Origin: an uncultured Lachnospiraceae bacterium
Lineage (GTDB): Bacteria > Bacillota > Clostridia > Lachnospirales > Lachnospiraceae
Reading direction: 5' to 3'
DNA: 48,334 nt
Assembly (NCBI GenBank): GCA_900544685.1
Contig: UQWA01000024.1
Location: 1 to 48,334, forward strand
Position numbers and translations under genes: made by a program. The notes under the pieces were generated by a model. The model was not told where the DNA came from. It saw only the letters and a program-made list of their open reading frames with translations, and made no database searches. Positions 16,381 through 25,609 of this stretch are shown here, one piece after another; position 1 is the first letter of the stretch; each line of letters starts with the position of its first letter.

Positions 16381-16962
16381 ATGGACAATCGGGAGAAGAT
16401 ACTGAGATGTGCATTAGAACTGTTTTACCATAAGGGATATGATGCAGTCGGTATACAGGAGATCTGCCAGAGTGCAGGGATTACCAAGCCAACACTGTAT
16501 CATTATTTCGGCAGTAAATACGGCTTGCTGGAAGTTCTTCTGGAGCATGAATTATCCGGATTTCTTTCCAGATTGTCAGAGAATGCACGATTTCTGAATG
16601 GAATAGAAGAATCACTGACAGCATTTGCAGGTACACTGATTGATTTTGCCAATGAGAATCATCAGGCATACATGCTGCTGATGGCGTTCAGTTATTCAGC
16701 GAAAGAGAATGAAACATATCAGGCGGTAAGACCGTATATTACACAGTTATACAATCTTACCGTACAGCTATTTGAACAGTCATCCGGGCAGCTTGGCAAC
16801 ATGAACGGACGGCAGAAGCAGTTTGCTATAGGATTTCTGGGACTGATCAATCATTATATCCTGTTCCTTGGATTTCAGGATCAGGAGGACGGTAATATTA
16901 CCGTATCAGAAGAACAGAAAAGCAGTCTGATCCATCAGTTTATGCATGGAATCTGGACGTAA
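16381..16962 (+). CDS. TetR/AcrR-family transcriptional regulator
   Basis: 193 residues. Helix-turn-helix at residues 1-50: ILRCALELFYHKGYDAVGIQEICQ, then AGITKPTLYHYFGSK, a textbook TetR N-terminus. The C-terminal ligand domain is helical without further clues. ATG preceded by GGAG. It lies directly under a promoter containing a TetR-like palindrome and 22 nt ahead of glgB, so it may repress a transcript that includes itself, glgB and the transglutaminase-like gene (inference). Ligand unknown. Confidence 0.88.
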   Translation: MDNREKILRCALELFYHKGYDAVGIQEICQSAGITKPTLYHYFGSKYGLLEVLLEHELSGFLSRLSENARFLNGIEESLTAFAGTLIDFANENHQAYMLLMAFSYSAKENETYQAVRPYITQLYNLTVQLFEQSSGQLGNMNGRQKQFAIGFLGLINHYILFLGFQDQEDGNITVSEEQKSSLIHQFMHGIWT

Positions 16963-16984
16963 GAGTGAAAAGGGGGAAAAGATC

Positions 16985-19072
16985 ATGGAATTAAAAGAAG
17001 TGCGTATTGGAGAACTGGATCAGTATTTATTTGGACAGGGCACACATTATGATATTTACAAGAAACTGGGAGCACATCCGGTAACCAATGAAGGAAAAAA
17101 GGGTGTTTATTTTGCAGTGTGGGCACCGCATGCATCACAGGTACATGTAGTTGGAGATTTTAATGACTGGGAAGAAAATGAAAAGTATGAGATGACCTGT
17201 GTGGGTGGCATCGGTATCTACGAAGTATTTGTGGAAGGTATCGGAGTGGGAGAACTGTACAAGTTTCTGATTACGACAAAAGATGGAAGAAAGCTGTACA
17301 AGGCAGACCCGTACGGCAATCAGGCGGAGTTCCGTCCGGGAACAGCATCCAGAGTAACCGATATCAGCAAGCTGAAATGGGCAGATGCCAGATGGATTAA
17401 AGCCAGAGAGAAGAAAAATGTGGACGAGATGCCAATGGCAATCTATGAAGTACATCCAGGTTCATGGAGAAAGCACCCTGCCACAGAAGCTGATCCGGAT
17501 GGATTCTATAATTACCGTGAATTTGCTCATGAACTTACCGAATATGTGAAAGATATGGGATATACCCATGTAGAACTGATGGGTATTGCAGAACACCCAT
17601 TTGACGGATCCTGGGGATATCAGGTAATCGGTTATTATGCACCGACTGCCAGATATGGTACGCCGGAAGATTTCCAGTATATGGTGAATTATTTCCACAA
17701 GAATGGAATAGGCGTGATTCTGGACTGGGTACCGGCTCATTTTCCAAAGGATGCAGCAGGTCTTGCTGACTTCGACGGAGAAGCATTATATGAGTATGCA
17801 GATCCGAGAAAAGGAGAGCATCCAGACTGGGGAACAAAGGTATTTGATTATGCCAAGAACGAAGTGAAGAACTTCCTCATTGCTAACGCCTTATACTGGG
17901 TAGAACAGTTCCATATTGACGGACTGCGTGTGGATGCAGTTGCTTCTATGCTGTATCTGGATTACGGAAGAAGCGCAGGCAACTGGGTACCGAATATATA
18001 TGGTGAGAATAAGAATCTGGAAGCCATTGAGTTTTTCAAACATCTGAATACCGTTGTAACAGGAAGAAATCACGGTACTATGATCATTGCAGAGGAGTCC
18101 ACTGCATGGCCGCAGGTAACCGGAAAACCGGAAGACGGCGGTCTGGGATTCACCATGAAGTGGAACATGGGATGGATGCATGATTTCCTGGATTATATGA
18201 AGCTGGATCCGTATTTCAGAAGCTATAACCATAACAAGATGACGTTCTCCATGACCTATGCATTTTCTGAAAAATATGTGCTGGTACTGTCTCATGACGA
18301 AGTGGTACATATGAAGGGATCCATGATCAATAAGATGCCGGGTGAATATGATGACAAGTTTGCCAACCTGAAGGCAGGATACAGCTTTATGCTGGGACAT
18401 CCTGGTAAGAAGCTGTTGTTTATGGGACAGGATTTTGCACAGTTCCGTGAATGGAGCGAAGCAAGAGAACTGGACTGGTATCTTCTGGCAGAGGAGAAGC
18501 ATGTACAGATGAAGAATTATGTGCGTGAGCTTCTGCATCTGTATCAGGACAGCCCTGCACTGTATCAGACAGATGACAATTGGAAAGGTTTTGAATGGAT
18601 CAATGCAGATGACAGTGACCGCAGTATTTTCAGTTTTGTACGTCATTCTAAGGATGGCAAGAACAATCTGTTGTTTGTGGTGAACTTCACACCGGTAGAG
18701 AGACCGGATTATCGTGTGGGCGTTCCACAGTCAGGCAGTTATAAACTGGTGCTGAACAGTGATGAGGCACGTTTCGGAGGAACCGGAACAAAGAGAGCAG
18801 CCAGCTATCGTTCCAGAAAGGGTGACTACGACGGTAAACCATATTCTATCGGATATAGTCTCCCAGCTTATGGTGTGGCAGTATTTCAGTATGAAAAAAG
18901 GGAACCGGCAGCAAAAAAGCCTGCCGCCAGAAAGACAACGGCTAAAAAAAGCACGGCAGTGAAGAGGACAGAAACAGCAAAAGCAGAAGCAAAGAAAACG
19001 ACAACTCGTAAAAGTACAGCATCTGAAAAGACGGAGCCGATAAAGGTAAAAACAACGTCTAAAAGAAAATAA
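16985..19072 (+). CDS. glgB: 1,4-alpha-glucan branching enzyme with lysine-rich C-terminal tail
   Basis: 695 residues from ATG 16985, with GGGGG ribosome site; an in-frame ATG inside tetR was rejected. Introduces alpha-1,6 branches into glycogen. CBM48 domain near residues 35-125 (VWAPHASQVHVVGDFNDW), then the GH13 barrel with nucleophile Asp317 (GLRVDAV), acid Glu370 (AEEST) and Asp438 (SHDE), and a C-terminal beta domain. Unusual: about the last 59 residues (from EKREPAAKK) are a Lys/Ala/Thr-rich histone H1-like tail, 21 Lys/Arg, absent from typical GlgB. No other glg gene is adjacent; upstream is tetR, downstream a secreted transglutaminase-like protein starting one base after the stop. 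Confidence 0.93.
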   Translation: MELKEVRIGELDQYLFGQGTHYDIYKKLGAHPVTNEGKKGVYFAVWAPHASQVHVVGDFNDWEENEKYEMTCVGGIGIYEVFVEGIGVGELYKFLITTKDGRKLYKADPYGNQAEFRPGTASRVTDISKLKWADARWIKAREKKNVDEMPMAIYEVHPGSWRKHPATEADPDGFYNYREFAHELTEYVKDMGYTHVELMGIAEHPFDGSWGYQVIGYYAPTARYGTPEDFQYMVNYFHKNGIGVILDWVPAHFPKDAAGLADFDGEALYEYADPRKGEHPDWGTKVFDYAKNEVKNFLIANALYWVEQFHIDGLRVDAVASMLYLDYGRSAGNWVPNIYGENKNLEAIEFFKHLNTVVTGRNHGTMIIAEESTAWPQVTGKPEDGGLGFTMKWNMGWMHDFLDYMKLDPYFRSYNHNKMTFSMTYAFSEKYVLVLSHDEVVHMKGSMINKMPGEYDDKFANLKAGYSFMLGHPGKKLLFMGQDFAQFREWSEARELDWYLLAEEKHVQMKNYVRELLHLYQDSPALYQTDDNWKGFEWINADDSDRSIFSFVRHSKDGKNNLLFVVNFTPVERPDYRVGVPQSGSYKLVLNSDEARFGGTGTKRAASYRSRKGDYDGKPYSIGYSLPAYGVAVFQYEKREPAAKKPAARKTTAKKSTAVKRTETAKAEAKKTTTRKSTASEKTEPIKVKTTSKRK

Positions 19073-19073
19073 A

Positions 19074-20861
19074 ATGAAAATACAGGGAAAAACAGTACAC
19101 AATTATCTGTGGATTCTGACAATATTATTTATCAGCCTGTTCTGTGGAGGACAGGCTGATGCGCAGGAACTCAATGCCACACTGAATCAGAGTTATTCCA
19201 GTGGCGCAGCATATTATGGAAGCCAGCTCAGCACGAAAAATGAACGGAGAATCTATACGGTTCTTGTGAATCAGAGCCGTAAAGGTAAGATTTTCAGTTA
19301 TGACTCCCAGAGTGAAGGACTTACGGTTAATCTGGCCAATCAGGTGTCTCTGAGCAATTCTGGGAAACTCACGTCTCTGTCAGGGGAGATTGGAAGGGCT
19401 ATGGATGCTTTTCTGTTTGACTACAGTGAGAACTACTGGGTACGTGGATATAAATGTAATCCAGTCATAAAGCAGGGACCGGCTCGAATTACCGGATTTC
19501 GAATTTGGTTTACGGATGCGTATACCGGGATCCGTGCAGACAAGTCGGATGCGGACAGAAGCCTGAAGCAATTATATGCTCAGGTAACAGGAAGTACCAG
19601 ATATGAAATTCTAAAAGATGCTTATAAAGACATTAATCAGCTGGTGGAGTATCCATCAGACAGTGAAGCGAATGCTATGCCGTATCATACAGTTGTCAGT
19701 GGTTTGCTTGGCAAATATGATCACAAGGGTGTATGCGAATGCTACGCCAGACTGTTTCAGCTGGTGTGCCAGAACAAAGGAATTGCCTGTCTTCTGGTGC
19801 AGGGGGGCTCTCAGGTATTGAACGGCGAAGTGTATACGGATCATATCTGGAACTATGTGCAGATGGAAGACGGAAAATGGTATCTGGTGGACTGTACCTG
19901 GGGAGATGCAGGCAGTGAAGAAGCAAGTACAACGTATTTCCTTGCAGGTGCATCTACACCGGGGTTGACTGGGAAGACTGTTGGACAGGAACATATGCCG
20001 ACAGGAAGATTTACAGGGATCAATTATGCACCGTTTTATGTGCCAAATATTTCCCAAACTGCTTATATGGCAGGAGGGGGACAGACTGTTGCACCACAGA
20101 AAGTAACCCTTAACTCAGAAAGTCTGAAGTTGTCTACAGGTGGAACAGGAGCCCTGACGGCCAAAGTATCTCCATCTGCATTTCCGGTGGATGAACTGGT
20201 CTGGAGTAGTTCCAGTACCAGAGTCGCAGATGCGACAGTGATGGGAAGCGCAGGAAAGGCATACATTACAGGGAAGTCTGCGGGAACGGCGACAATTACG
20301 GTATCCTGGAAAAAGAAAACACTGGCATCCTGCAAGGTAACTGTGACAGGAAAATCGTCAGCAGTGAAATATAAGATTCGTCTGAATGCCGGTGTACTGC
20401 CGCTTCAGGTGAAAAAAAGTACTACAGCACTGAAGGTGACTTCCTTTACAGCGGGGGATAGCATAAAGGAATGGCGATCTTCGAATACAGCAGTGGTAAA
20501 GGTGGATAAGAGAACTGGAAAACTGACAGCCAGAAAGCAGGGAACTGCAGTGATTACGGCAGTCAGCAGGAAGGGAGCAAAAGCGTCCTGCAAGGTGACA
20601 GTGCAGAAAGGACAGGTAACGACAAAGAAACTTTCCCTGAAGAAGATATCTGCAGTATTGAAGAAGGGTAAAAGTATGACCGTGAAAGTGACACGGACAC
20701 CGCTTACGGCAACGGATAAACTGATCTTCCGGTCTTCGAATCCGAAGATTGCTTCTGTGAATGCAAAAGGAAAGATCAAGGCAAGGAAAAAAGGAACCGT
20801 GACAATTACGGTTCGTTCATCTAAGGGTAAGACTGCAAAGATGAAGATAAAAGTAAAGTAA
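19074..20861 (+). CDS. Secreted transglutaminase-like protein with Ig-like (Big_2) domains
   Basis: 595 residues. Signal peptide with hydrophobic core LWILTILFISLF and likely cleavage after QADA. The transglutaminase/protease-like core holds the triad Cys221 (GVCECYARLF), His257 (DHIWNYV) and Asp273 (YLVDCTWGD). C-terminal from about residue 340 are three Big_2-type Ig-like repeats, each with a KVxWSSSNxxVAxV-like strand and GTATIT/GTAVIT/GTVTIT ending; the extreme C-terminus is very Lys-rich and there is no sortase signal. Such proteins act on the cell envelope as peptidases, cross-linkers or binding proteins; substrate unknown. The ATG follows the glgB stop by one base and I see no good ribosome site, so expression probably depends on coupling to glgB. 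Confidence 0.82.
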   Translation: MKIQGKTVHNYLWILTILFISLFCGGQADAQELNATLNQSYSSGAAYYGSQLSTKNERRIYTVLVNQSRKGKIFSYDSQSEGLTVNLANQVSLSNSGKLTSLSGEIGRAMDAFLFDYSENYWVRGYKCNPVIKQGPARITGFRIWFTDAYTGIRADKSDADRSLKQLYAQVTGSTRYEILKDAYKDINQLVEYPSDSEANAMPYHTVVSGLLGKYDHKGVCECYARLFQLVCQNKGIACLLVQGGSQVLNGEVYTDHIWNYVQMEDGKWYLVDCTWGDAGSEEASTTYFLAGASTPGLTGKTVGQEHMPTGRFTGINYAPFYVPNISQTAYMAGGGQTVAPQKVTLNSESLKLSTGGTGALTAKVSPSAFPVDELVWSSSSTRVADATVMGSAGKAYITGKSAGTATITVSWKKKTLASCKVTVTGKSSAVKYKIRLNAGVLPLQVKKSTTALKVTSFTAGDSIKEWRSSNTAVVKVDKRTGKLTARKQGTAVITAVSRKGAKASCKVTVQKGQVTTKKLSLKKISAVLKKGKSMTVKVTRTPLTATDKLIFRSSNPKIASVNAKGKIKARKKGTVTITVRSSKGKTAKMKIKVK

Positions 20862-20969
20862 CAGGTCATAATTTATGGTATCTGAGAAGATATCGGGTAA
20901 ATACAAATGGTACAGCATAATGGCGGTATTTTGGCATATACTTACACAAACAAAAAAGGTGGGTAAGGC

Positions 20970-21863
20970 ATGTCAGAGTATCGCCATTTTATAGCATATA
21001 TTTATGAATATCAGAATGGAGACAAGAAGAAAAATGCAGGATTCGTAAAGGTAAATATTCGAAACGGTATCTGCCGGATACAGATGAAGATACAGACAGA
21101 TTCCGGAAAAAATGGCACATACAGGATCTGTGGATTTGTCCATGAAGGCAACTGGATCTACGGTATTTCTGTGGGAACTGCGGTATTGAAAAAGGGACTG
21201 TGTGAGGGAGTGATGACCGTTTCGGAAGAAGTGCTCCGTCAAAAGGGATATACATTTGACCGGTTGAGCGGGCTGTGGGTACAGCAGACAGAAGAAACAG
21301 GTGTGCTGCAGCAGGAATATTTTCTGACGATATGGGATGAAAGAAATGTTGACTGGAAGCAGTTTGTGACAGAACTTCCTGCGGAAAAGAAAATACCAGA
21401 GCAGACAGGATCAGATGTGGACAGTAAAGAAAATAAAAGAACGCAAGATACAGAGGCGAAAGATTATGAAAAAGAAGTGGCGGCACAGGAAGCAGGAGTG
21501 GATGTGACAGCAGGCAACATTCTGATGGAACTGGATAGCAGATGGGTACAGTTCCAGTATCATTATCCACATGCAGAACCTTTTGCAGATGGAGAGATCT
21601 TTGAATGTCTTCAGATTGCACCAAAGGATATCGCATTTCTCGGAAACCGCGAGAGAATGTTCTGCAACAGTCCATTTGTACAGCAGAAATATATGAAATA
21701 TCATCATCTGCTTCTCGGAAAGCATCAGAATGGAAGATACATACTGGCGGTACCGGGACTGAACCGGAATGTGCAGGATCGGAACCTGGCAGCCATGTAT
21801 GGATTCCCAGAATTTAAGAAAACAGAAGAGAACAACGGATACTGGTATCATTTTTTGAGCTGA
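20970..21863 (+). CDS. Unrecognised 297-residue protein
   Basis: Not assigned to a named function. The N-terminal 120 residues (YRHFIAYIYEYQNGDKKKNAGFVKV onward, in beta-strand pattern) look like a compact beta domain; residues 130-175 are a charged linker (Glu/Lys rich); the C-terminal 115 residues form a second domain including FECLQIAPKDIAFLGNRERM and LLLGKHQNGRYILAVPG. No signal peptide or membrane segment. AGGTGGG precedes the ATG. It stands alone between the transglutaminase-like gene and the ECF sigma gene. The architecture resembles proteins seen in Lachnospiraceae with only DUF labels; I cannot give a number with confidence. Confidence 0.65.
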   Translation: MSEYRHFIAYIYEYQNGDKKKNAGFVKVNIRNGICRIQMKIQTDSGKNGTYRICGFVHEGNWIYGISVGTAVLKKGLCEGVMTVSEEVLRQKGYTFDRLSGLWVQQTEETGVLQQEYFLTIWDERNVDWKQFVTELPAEKKIPEQTGSDVDSKENKRTQDTEAKDYEKEVAAQEAGVDVTAGNILMELDSRWVQFQYHYPHAEPFADGEIFECLQIAPKDIAFLGNRERMFCNSPFVQQKYMKYHHLLLGKHQNGRYILAVPGLNRNVQDRNLAAMYGFPEFKKTEENNGYWYHFLS

Positions 21864-22026
21864 TTTGTTTTGTATCTGTAAATTTTTATTGTTTGCAACA
21901 AAACGGGACATAACAGACACTATATAAATGTAAGGGTCAAAAAACTGAATTCCCTGTACAGGAATTATTTCAGAATGATCTACATGCATCTTTTGAATTC
22001 AAGGATCAGAGGAGAACAATACAGAG

Positions 22027-22530
22027 ATGGAAAAAACAGCAGGGCTCGTGCGTCAGGCACGAAGAGGAAGTGCTTCAGCATTTGCCAGTCTGTATCAGGA
22101 ATATTATCTGGATCTGTATCGGTTTGCTCTTTATACATTAAAGAACAGGCAGGATGCAGAGGATGTAGTCGGTGATACGGTGGCAGATGCCTGGGCGCAG
22201 ATTGGCAGTCTGAAGAAGGCAGAGTCGTTTAAATCCTGGATATTTAAGATACTTTCCAATAAATGCAGACAGAGACTGAAAGGTTATCTGGACAAAGCAG
22301 AAGAACTGCCGGAGGACTTAAGCGCACCGGTCAGGGATCACGACGAGGATGCAGATGTGCGTACGGCATTTGCCAGACTGGATGACGAAGAAAGACTGAT
22401 TCTGTCAATGAATCTTTTTGGAGGGTATACCAGCAGAGAGATTGGAGAAGCACTTGGGATGAACGATAATACCGTCCGTTCCAGACAGAAGCGCGCGTTG
22501 GAAAAGATGGCAGGATATTTGGAAAAGTAG
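22027..22530 (+). CDS. ECF-type RNA polymerase sigma factor
   Basis: 167 residues, ECF size. Region 2 is AFASLYQEYYLDLYRFALYTLKN followed by DAEDVVGDTVADAW (the DAED motif); region 4 has LDDEERLILSMNLFGGYTSREIGEALGMNDNTVRSRQKRALEKM. ATG 22027 is preferred over upstream in-frame starts because homology starts at VRQARRGSASAF; AGGAG lies about 12 nt upstream, a long spacing. The next gene, a membrane protein with a beta-propeller, begins 12 nt downstream and is its likely partner or anti-sigma. Confidence 0.88.
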   Translation: MEKTAGLVRQARRGSASAFASLYQEYYLDLYRFALYTLKNRQDAEDVVGDTVADAWAQIGSLKKAESFKSWIFKILSNKCRQRLKGYLDKAEELPEDLSAPVRDHDEDADVRTAFARLDDEERLILSMNLFGGYTSREIGEALGMNDNTVRSRQKRALEKMAGYLEK

Positions 22531-22542
22531 GAGGAAACCGGA

Positions 22543-24570
22543 ATGGATCAGAAGGAATTGCTGGATAAGATCAGACATTCTGCGGAACATATCGAGGTGC
22601 CGGAATCACTGACAGCAGAGAAGATGGAAGAAAAGCTGCGTCAGAGCGAAGGGCAGAAGAAGATACAAAGGAGGAAGATCATGGTAAGATGGATAGAAGC
22701 AGCGGCAGTGCTGGCATTGGTAGCAGCAGGAGGAACTCAGATTGGAATACAGAAGCAGCCGGGAACAGGAAATGTTACAGAAGCACGGCTTCAGACAACA
22801 CAGGAACAGACTGCAGAAGAAATGACAGCAGGTGAACTACAGGAAAGAACTACAGAGAAAGAAGATACGAAGGAAAAAACGACACAGACAGAGAAAGAAC
22901 CGTCCACGGACAGGGGAGCAGTTACAGGATATTCACAGGTGGGCAGTGAAGAGGAGTTATATGATGCCCTGAAAGACTGTCAGTATCAGACAAGCTATTA
23001 TGCCAGGGGCGGTCTCGGTGATCAGGTAATGTTATTGGAGGAGTCGGCCGTCTCAGATACAGCATCATCATCTGCGGGTACCGGGGCTGTCAGTTCATCA
23101 ACAGATTATTCTCAGACCAATGTAAGAGAAGCAGGTGTGGATGAAGGTGATGTGGTAAAGACAGATGGAAAGTATTTGTATATTTTGAAGTCTGACAGCA
23201 GTGTGAAGATTGTGGATATACAGTCCTCAGAGATGGAACTGGTAAGCACAGTTACACTGGATCAGTTGAATGAAAGCATAGAAGAGATCTATCTGGAAGA
23301 TAATCAGCTTATTCTGGTAACGTCCGGTTATGACAGCAGTATGGAAGAACAGGAAAGCGATGTGTATGCAGTCGATCGTTATACGTATGCGGCAGTCGGC
23401 GTATATGACATTTCTGATCGTGAACATCCACAGCAGACAGGAAGGATGACACAGGAAGGTACCTATCGTCAGAGCAGGAAGAATGGCAATTATTTTTATC
23501 TTCTGACTCAGTACAGTCCATCTATAGGTGAAAGTGTAGATGACAGTGATGTGATACCGTTGGTGAATGAGGAAAAGGTGACGGTGAATAATATCTATCT
23601 GCCGTCCGATCTGGATCAGCCGGATTACCTGGTAGTGTCAGGAACAGATCTCTCAGATCTGCAAAAGCCTGTCAGTACAAAAGCAATTGTGTCTGGTGCA
23701 TCCGATTTTTATATGAGCACAGACAGTCTATATATCTGCTGTCAGAACTGGGAACATGGAAAAAGCAGCACACAGATTCTGAAGTTCGCATGCTGTGACG
23801 GTGAGATCACGGCATCGAATATGGCAGAGCTGCCGGGATATCTGAATGATACATTTTCACTTGATGAGTATGATGGTTATCTGCGTGTACTGACAACAGA
23901 GGACGGAAACGGGGAGAGTAATAACCTGTTTGTTCTGGATGAGGATATGAATACGATATCCAGCATCAGAGACATTGCCAGTGGTGAAACCATTCGTTCG
24001 GCAAGATTTGTTGGAGACATGGGATATTTTGTCACATTCCGTCAGACAGATCCGCTGTTCTGTGTAGATCTCTCTGAGCCGGAGAGTCCGGAGATCCTGA
24101 GTGAACTGAAGATATCAGGTTTTTCCTCTTATCTTCATATGTATGGAGAAAATCGCCTTCTGGGTATTGGTTATGAAGCAGACGAGGATACCGGAAGCCA
24201 GACCGGAGTCAAATTATCCATGTTTGATATTTCGGATCCGGAGAATGTGACAGAAGAGAATAAATACGTAATAAAAGATGCATATTATCTGCCGCTTGAC
24301 TACAATTATAAAGCAATTACCATAGATGCGGACAAGAATTTGATCGGTTTTGTCTGCGACGGAGAATATATGGTGTTCCGTTATGACGAAGAAAAAGGAT
24401 TTGAGAACCTGCTGACCTATACCATGAGTGATAATAATTACTGGGATGGACAGGAATCATGCAGAGGTATATATGTCGGAGAACGGTTCTGTGTTGTGGA
24501 CAGAGAAAAGGTGTTGATGTTCGATATGGAACAGGATTTTACACTCATCGACCGTCTGGACTGGAATTGA
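22543..24570 (+). CDS. Membrane-anchored beta-propeller protein, likely partner of the ECF sigma factor
   Basis: 675 residues, AGGAGG at 8 nt. N-terminus (about residues 1-48) is cytoplasmic and acidic/basic helical, followed by one membrane segment (WIEAAAVLALVAAGG) near 50-66, a Thr/Glu/Lys linker, and a large outside domain from about residue 180. That domain matches the secreted beta-propeller family distantly related to WD40 (COG4880/PF09826): TNVREAGVDEGDVVKTDGKYLYI is its hallmark start, repeated blade-like strands such as VGVYDISD, VDLSEPESPEIL and MFDISDPENV follow. Position after an ECF gene and the short N-terminal cytosolic region suggest an anti-sigma or surface sensor role; the family itself is uncharacterised. 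Confidence 0.82.
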   Translation: MDQKELLDKIRHSAEHIEVPESLTAEKMEEKLRQSEGQKKIQRRKIMVRWIEAAAVLALVAAGGTQIGIQKQPGTGNVTEARLQTTQEQTAEEMTAGELQERTTEKEDTKEKTTQTEKEPSTDRGAVTGYSQVGSEEELYDALKDCQYQTSYYARGGLGDQVMLLEESAVSDTASSSAGTGAVSSSTDYSQTNVREAGVDEGDVVKTDGKYLYILKSDSSVKIVDIQSSEMELVSTVTLDQLNESIEEIYLEDNQLILVTSGYDSSMEEQESDVYAVDRYTYAAVGVYDISDREHPQQTGRMTQEGTYRQSRKNGNYFYLLTQYSPSIGESVDDSDVIPLVNEEKVTVNNIYLPSDLDQPDYLVVSGTDLSDLQKPVSTKAIVSGASDFYMSTDSLYICCQNWEHGKSSTQILKFACCDGEITASNMAELPGYLNDTFSLDEYDGYLRVLTTEDGNGESNNLFVLDEDMNTISSIRDIASGETIRSARFVGDMGYFVTFRQTDPLFCVDLSEPESPEILSELKISGFSSYLHMYGENRLLGIGYEADEDTGSQTGVKLSMFDISDPENVTEENKYVIKDAYYLPLDYNYKAITIDADKNLIGFVCDGEYMVFRYDEEKGFENLLTYTMSDNNYWDGQESCRGIYVGERFCVVDREKVLMFDMEQDFTLIDRLDWN

Positions 24571-24625
24571 CGGAAGTACTCGGAAAATGGTATAATTTTT
24601 CTGTTGCAGGAAGACCCTGGCAACA
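24567..24625 (+). promoter_or_regulatory. Promoter and leader hairpin of the S1-domain gene
   Basis: TTGACG (24567-24572, overlapping the previous stop), 18 nt, TATAAT (24591-24596) with a TGG extension. The leader contains TGTTGCAGG pairing with CCTGGCAACA (24602-24610 and 24616-24625, one bulge), about 20 nt before the ribosome site; it could be a site for feedback by the S1 protein (inference). Confidence 0.6.
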
Positions 24626-24652
24626 AAAAATGGTCGCAGGAGGATAAGCACG

Positions 24653-25609
24653 ATGGCAGAAGAGAGAAAAGAAGTCGAAGAAAGCATGGAGACAGCAGCT
24701 CAGAAGATGAGCATGGCTGACTTCGAGGAGGAACTGAATGCATCTTTGAAGCAGATACACGAGGGTGATGTAATCACAGGGACTGTAATCGATGTGACAG
24801 AAGATGAAGTAGTTCTGGATCTGAAGTATTATACAGAAGGTATAATCAGAAAGGAAGATTTCAGTGCGGATCCGACTCTGAATCTGAAAGAAGCCGTACA
24901 GGTTGGTGATGAGATCTCAGCAACTGTAGTCAGAAGAGACGGCGGACAGGGACAGATTATGCTGTCAAAAAAGGACGCAGCGAACCTGGTAGCATGGGAC
25001 AAGCTGAGAAGCCTGAAGGATAGACAGGAGAATATCAGAGTAAAAGTAGCCGGAGTGGTAAAATCCGGAGTGATTGCTTATGTAGAAGATATCCGTGGAT
25101 TTATTCCGGCATCCAAGCTGGCGCTGGACTATGTGGATGAAGATGATCTGAATGACTGGCTTGGTAAAGAACTGGAAGTACGCGTGATTACAGTAGATGA
25201 GGAAGATGGCAAACTGGTACTTTCCGCAAAAGAGATTCTGCGTGAAAAAGAAGCAGAAGAGAAAAAAGCAAGAATTTCCAACGTACAGGTGGGACTGGTA
25301 ACAGAAGGAAAAGTAGAATCTATCCAGCCATATGGTGCATTTATCGATCTTGGTAACGGACTGACCGGTCTTGTGCACATTTCACAGATCTGCGAGAAGA
25401 GAATTAAGACACCGGCAGCAGTGCTTCATGTTGGTGATGAAGTAAAAGTGAAGGTAATTGCAGTCAAAGACGGTAAATTAAGCCTGAGTATGAAGGCTCT
25501 TCAGGATGTGGCTGCAGAAGAGATCCAGGAAGAAACCGTAGAATTACCAGAGAGCGAAGAACTGACAACTAATCTGGGAGCTTTATTTGCCAATATCAAA
25601 CTTTCTTAA
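24653..25609 (+). CDS. S1 RNA-binding domain protein (RpsA-like, three repeats)
   Basis: 318 residues. Three S1 OB-fold repeats: about 37-108 (EGDVITGTVIDVTEDEVVLDL), 124-194 (VAGVVKSGVIAYVEDIRGFIPAS) and 210-282 (VTEGKVESIQPYGAFIDLGNG, the best-conserved). Acidic N- and C-terminal extensions. Clostridia carry such short S1 homologues in place of the six-repeat proteobacterial ribosomal protein S1; roles in translation initiation or RNA stability are probable but not proven. AGGAGG ribosome site; own promoter and leader hairpin upstream. Confidence 0.85.
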   Translation: MAEERKEVEESMETAAQKMSMADFEEELNASLKQIHEGDVITGTVIDVTEDEVVLDLKYYTEGIIRKEDFSADPTLNLKEAVQVGDEISATVVRRDGGQGQIMLSKKDAANLVAWDKLRSLKDRQENIRVKVAGVVKSGVIAYVEDIRGFIPASKLALDYVDEDDLNDWLGKELEVRVITVDEEDGKLVLSAKEILREKEAEEKKARISNVQVGLVTEGKVESIQPYGAFIDLGNGLTGLVHISQICEKRIKTPAAVLHVGDEVKVKVIAVKDGKLSLSMKALQDVAAEEIQEETVELPESEELTTNLGALFANIKLS

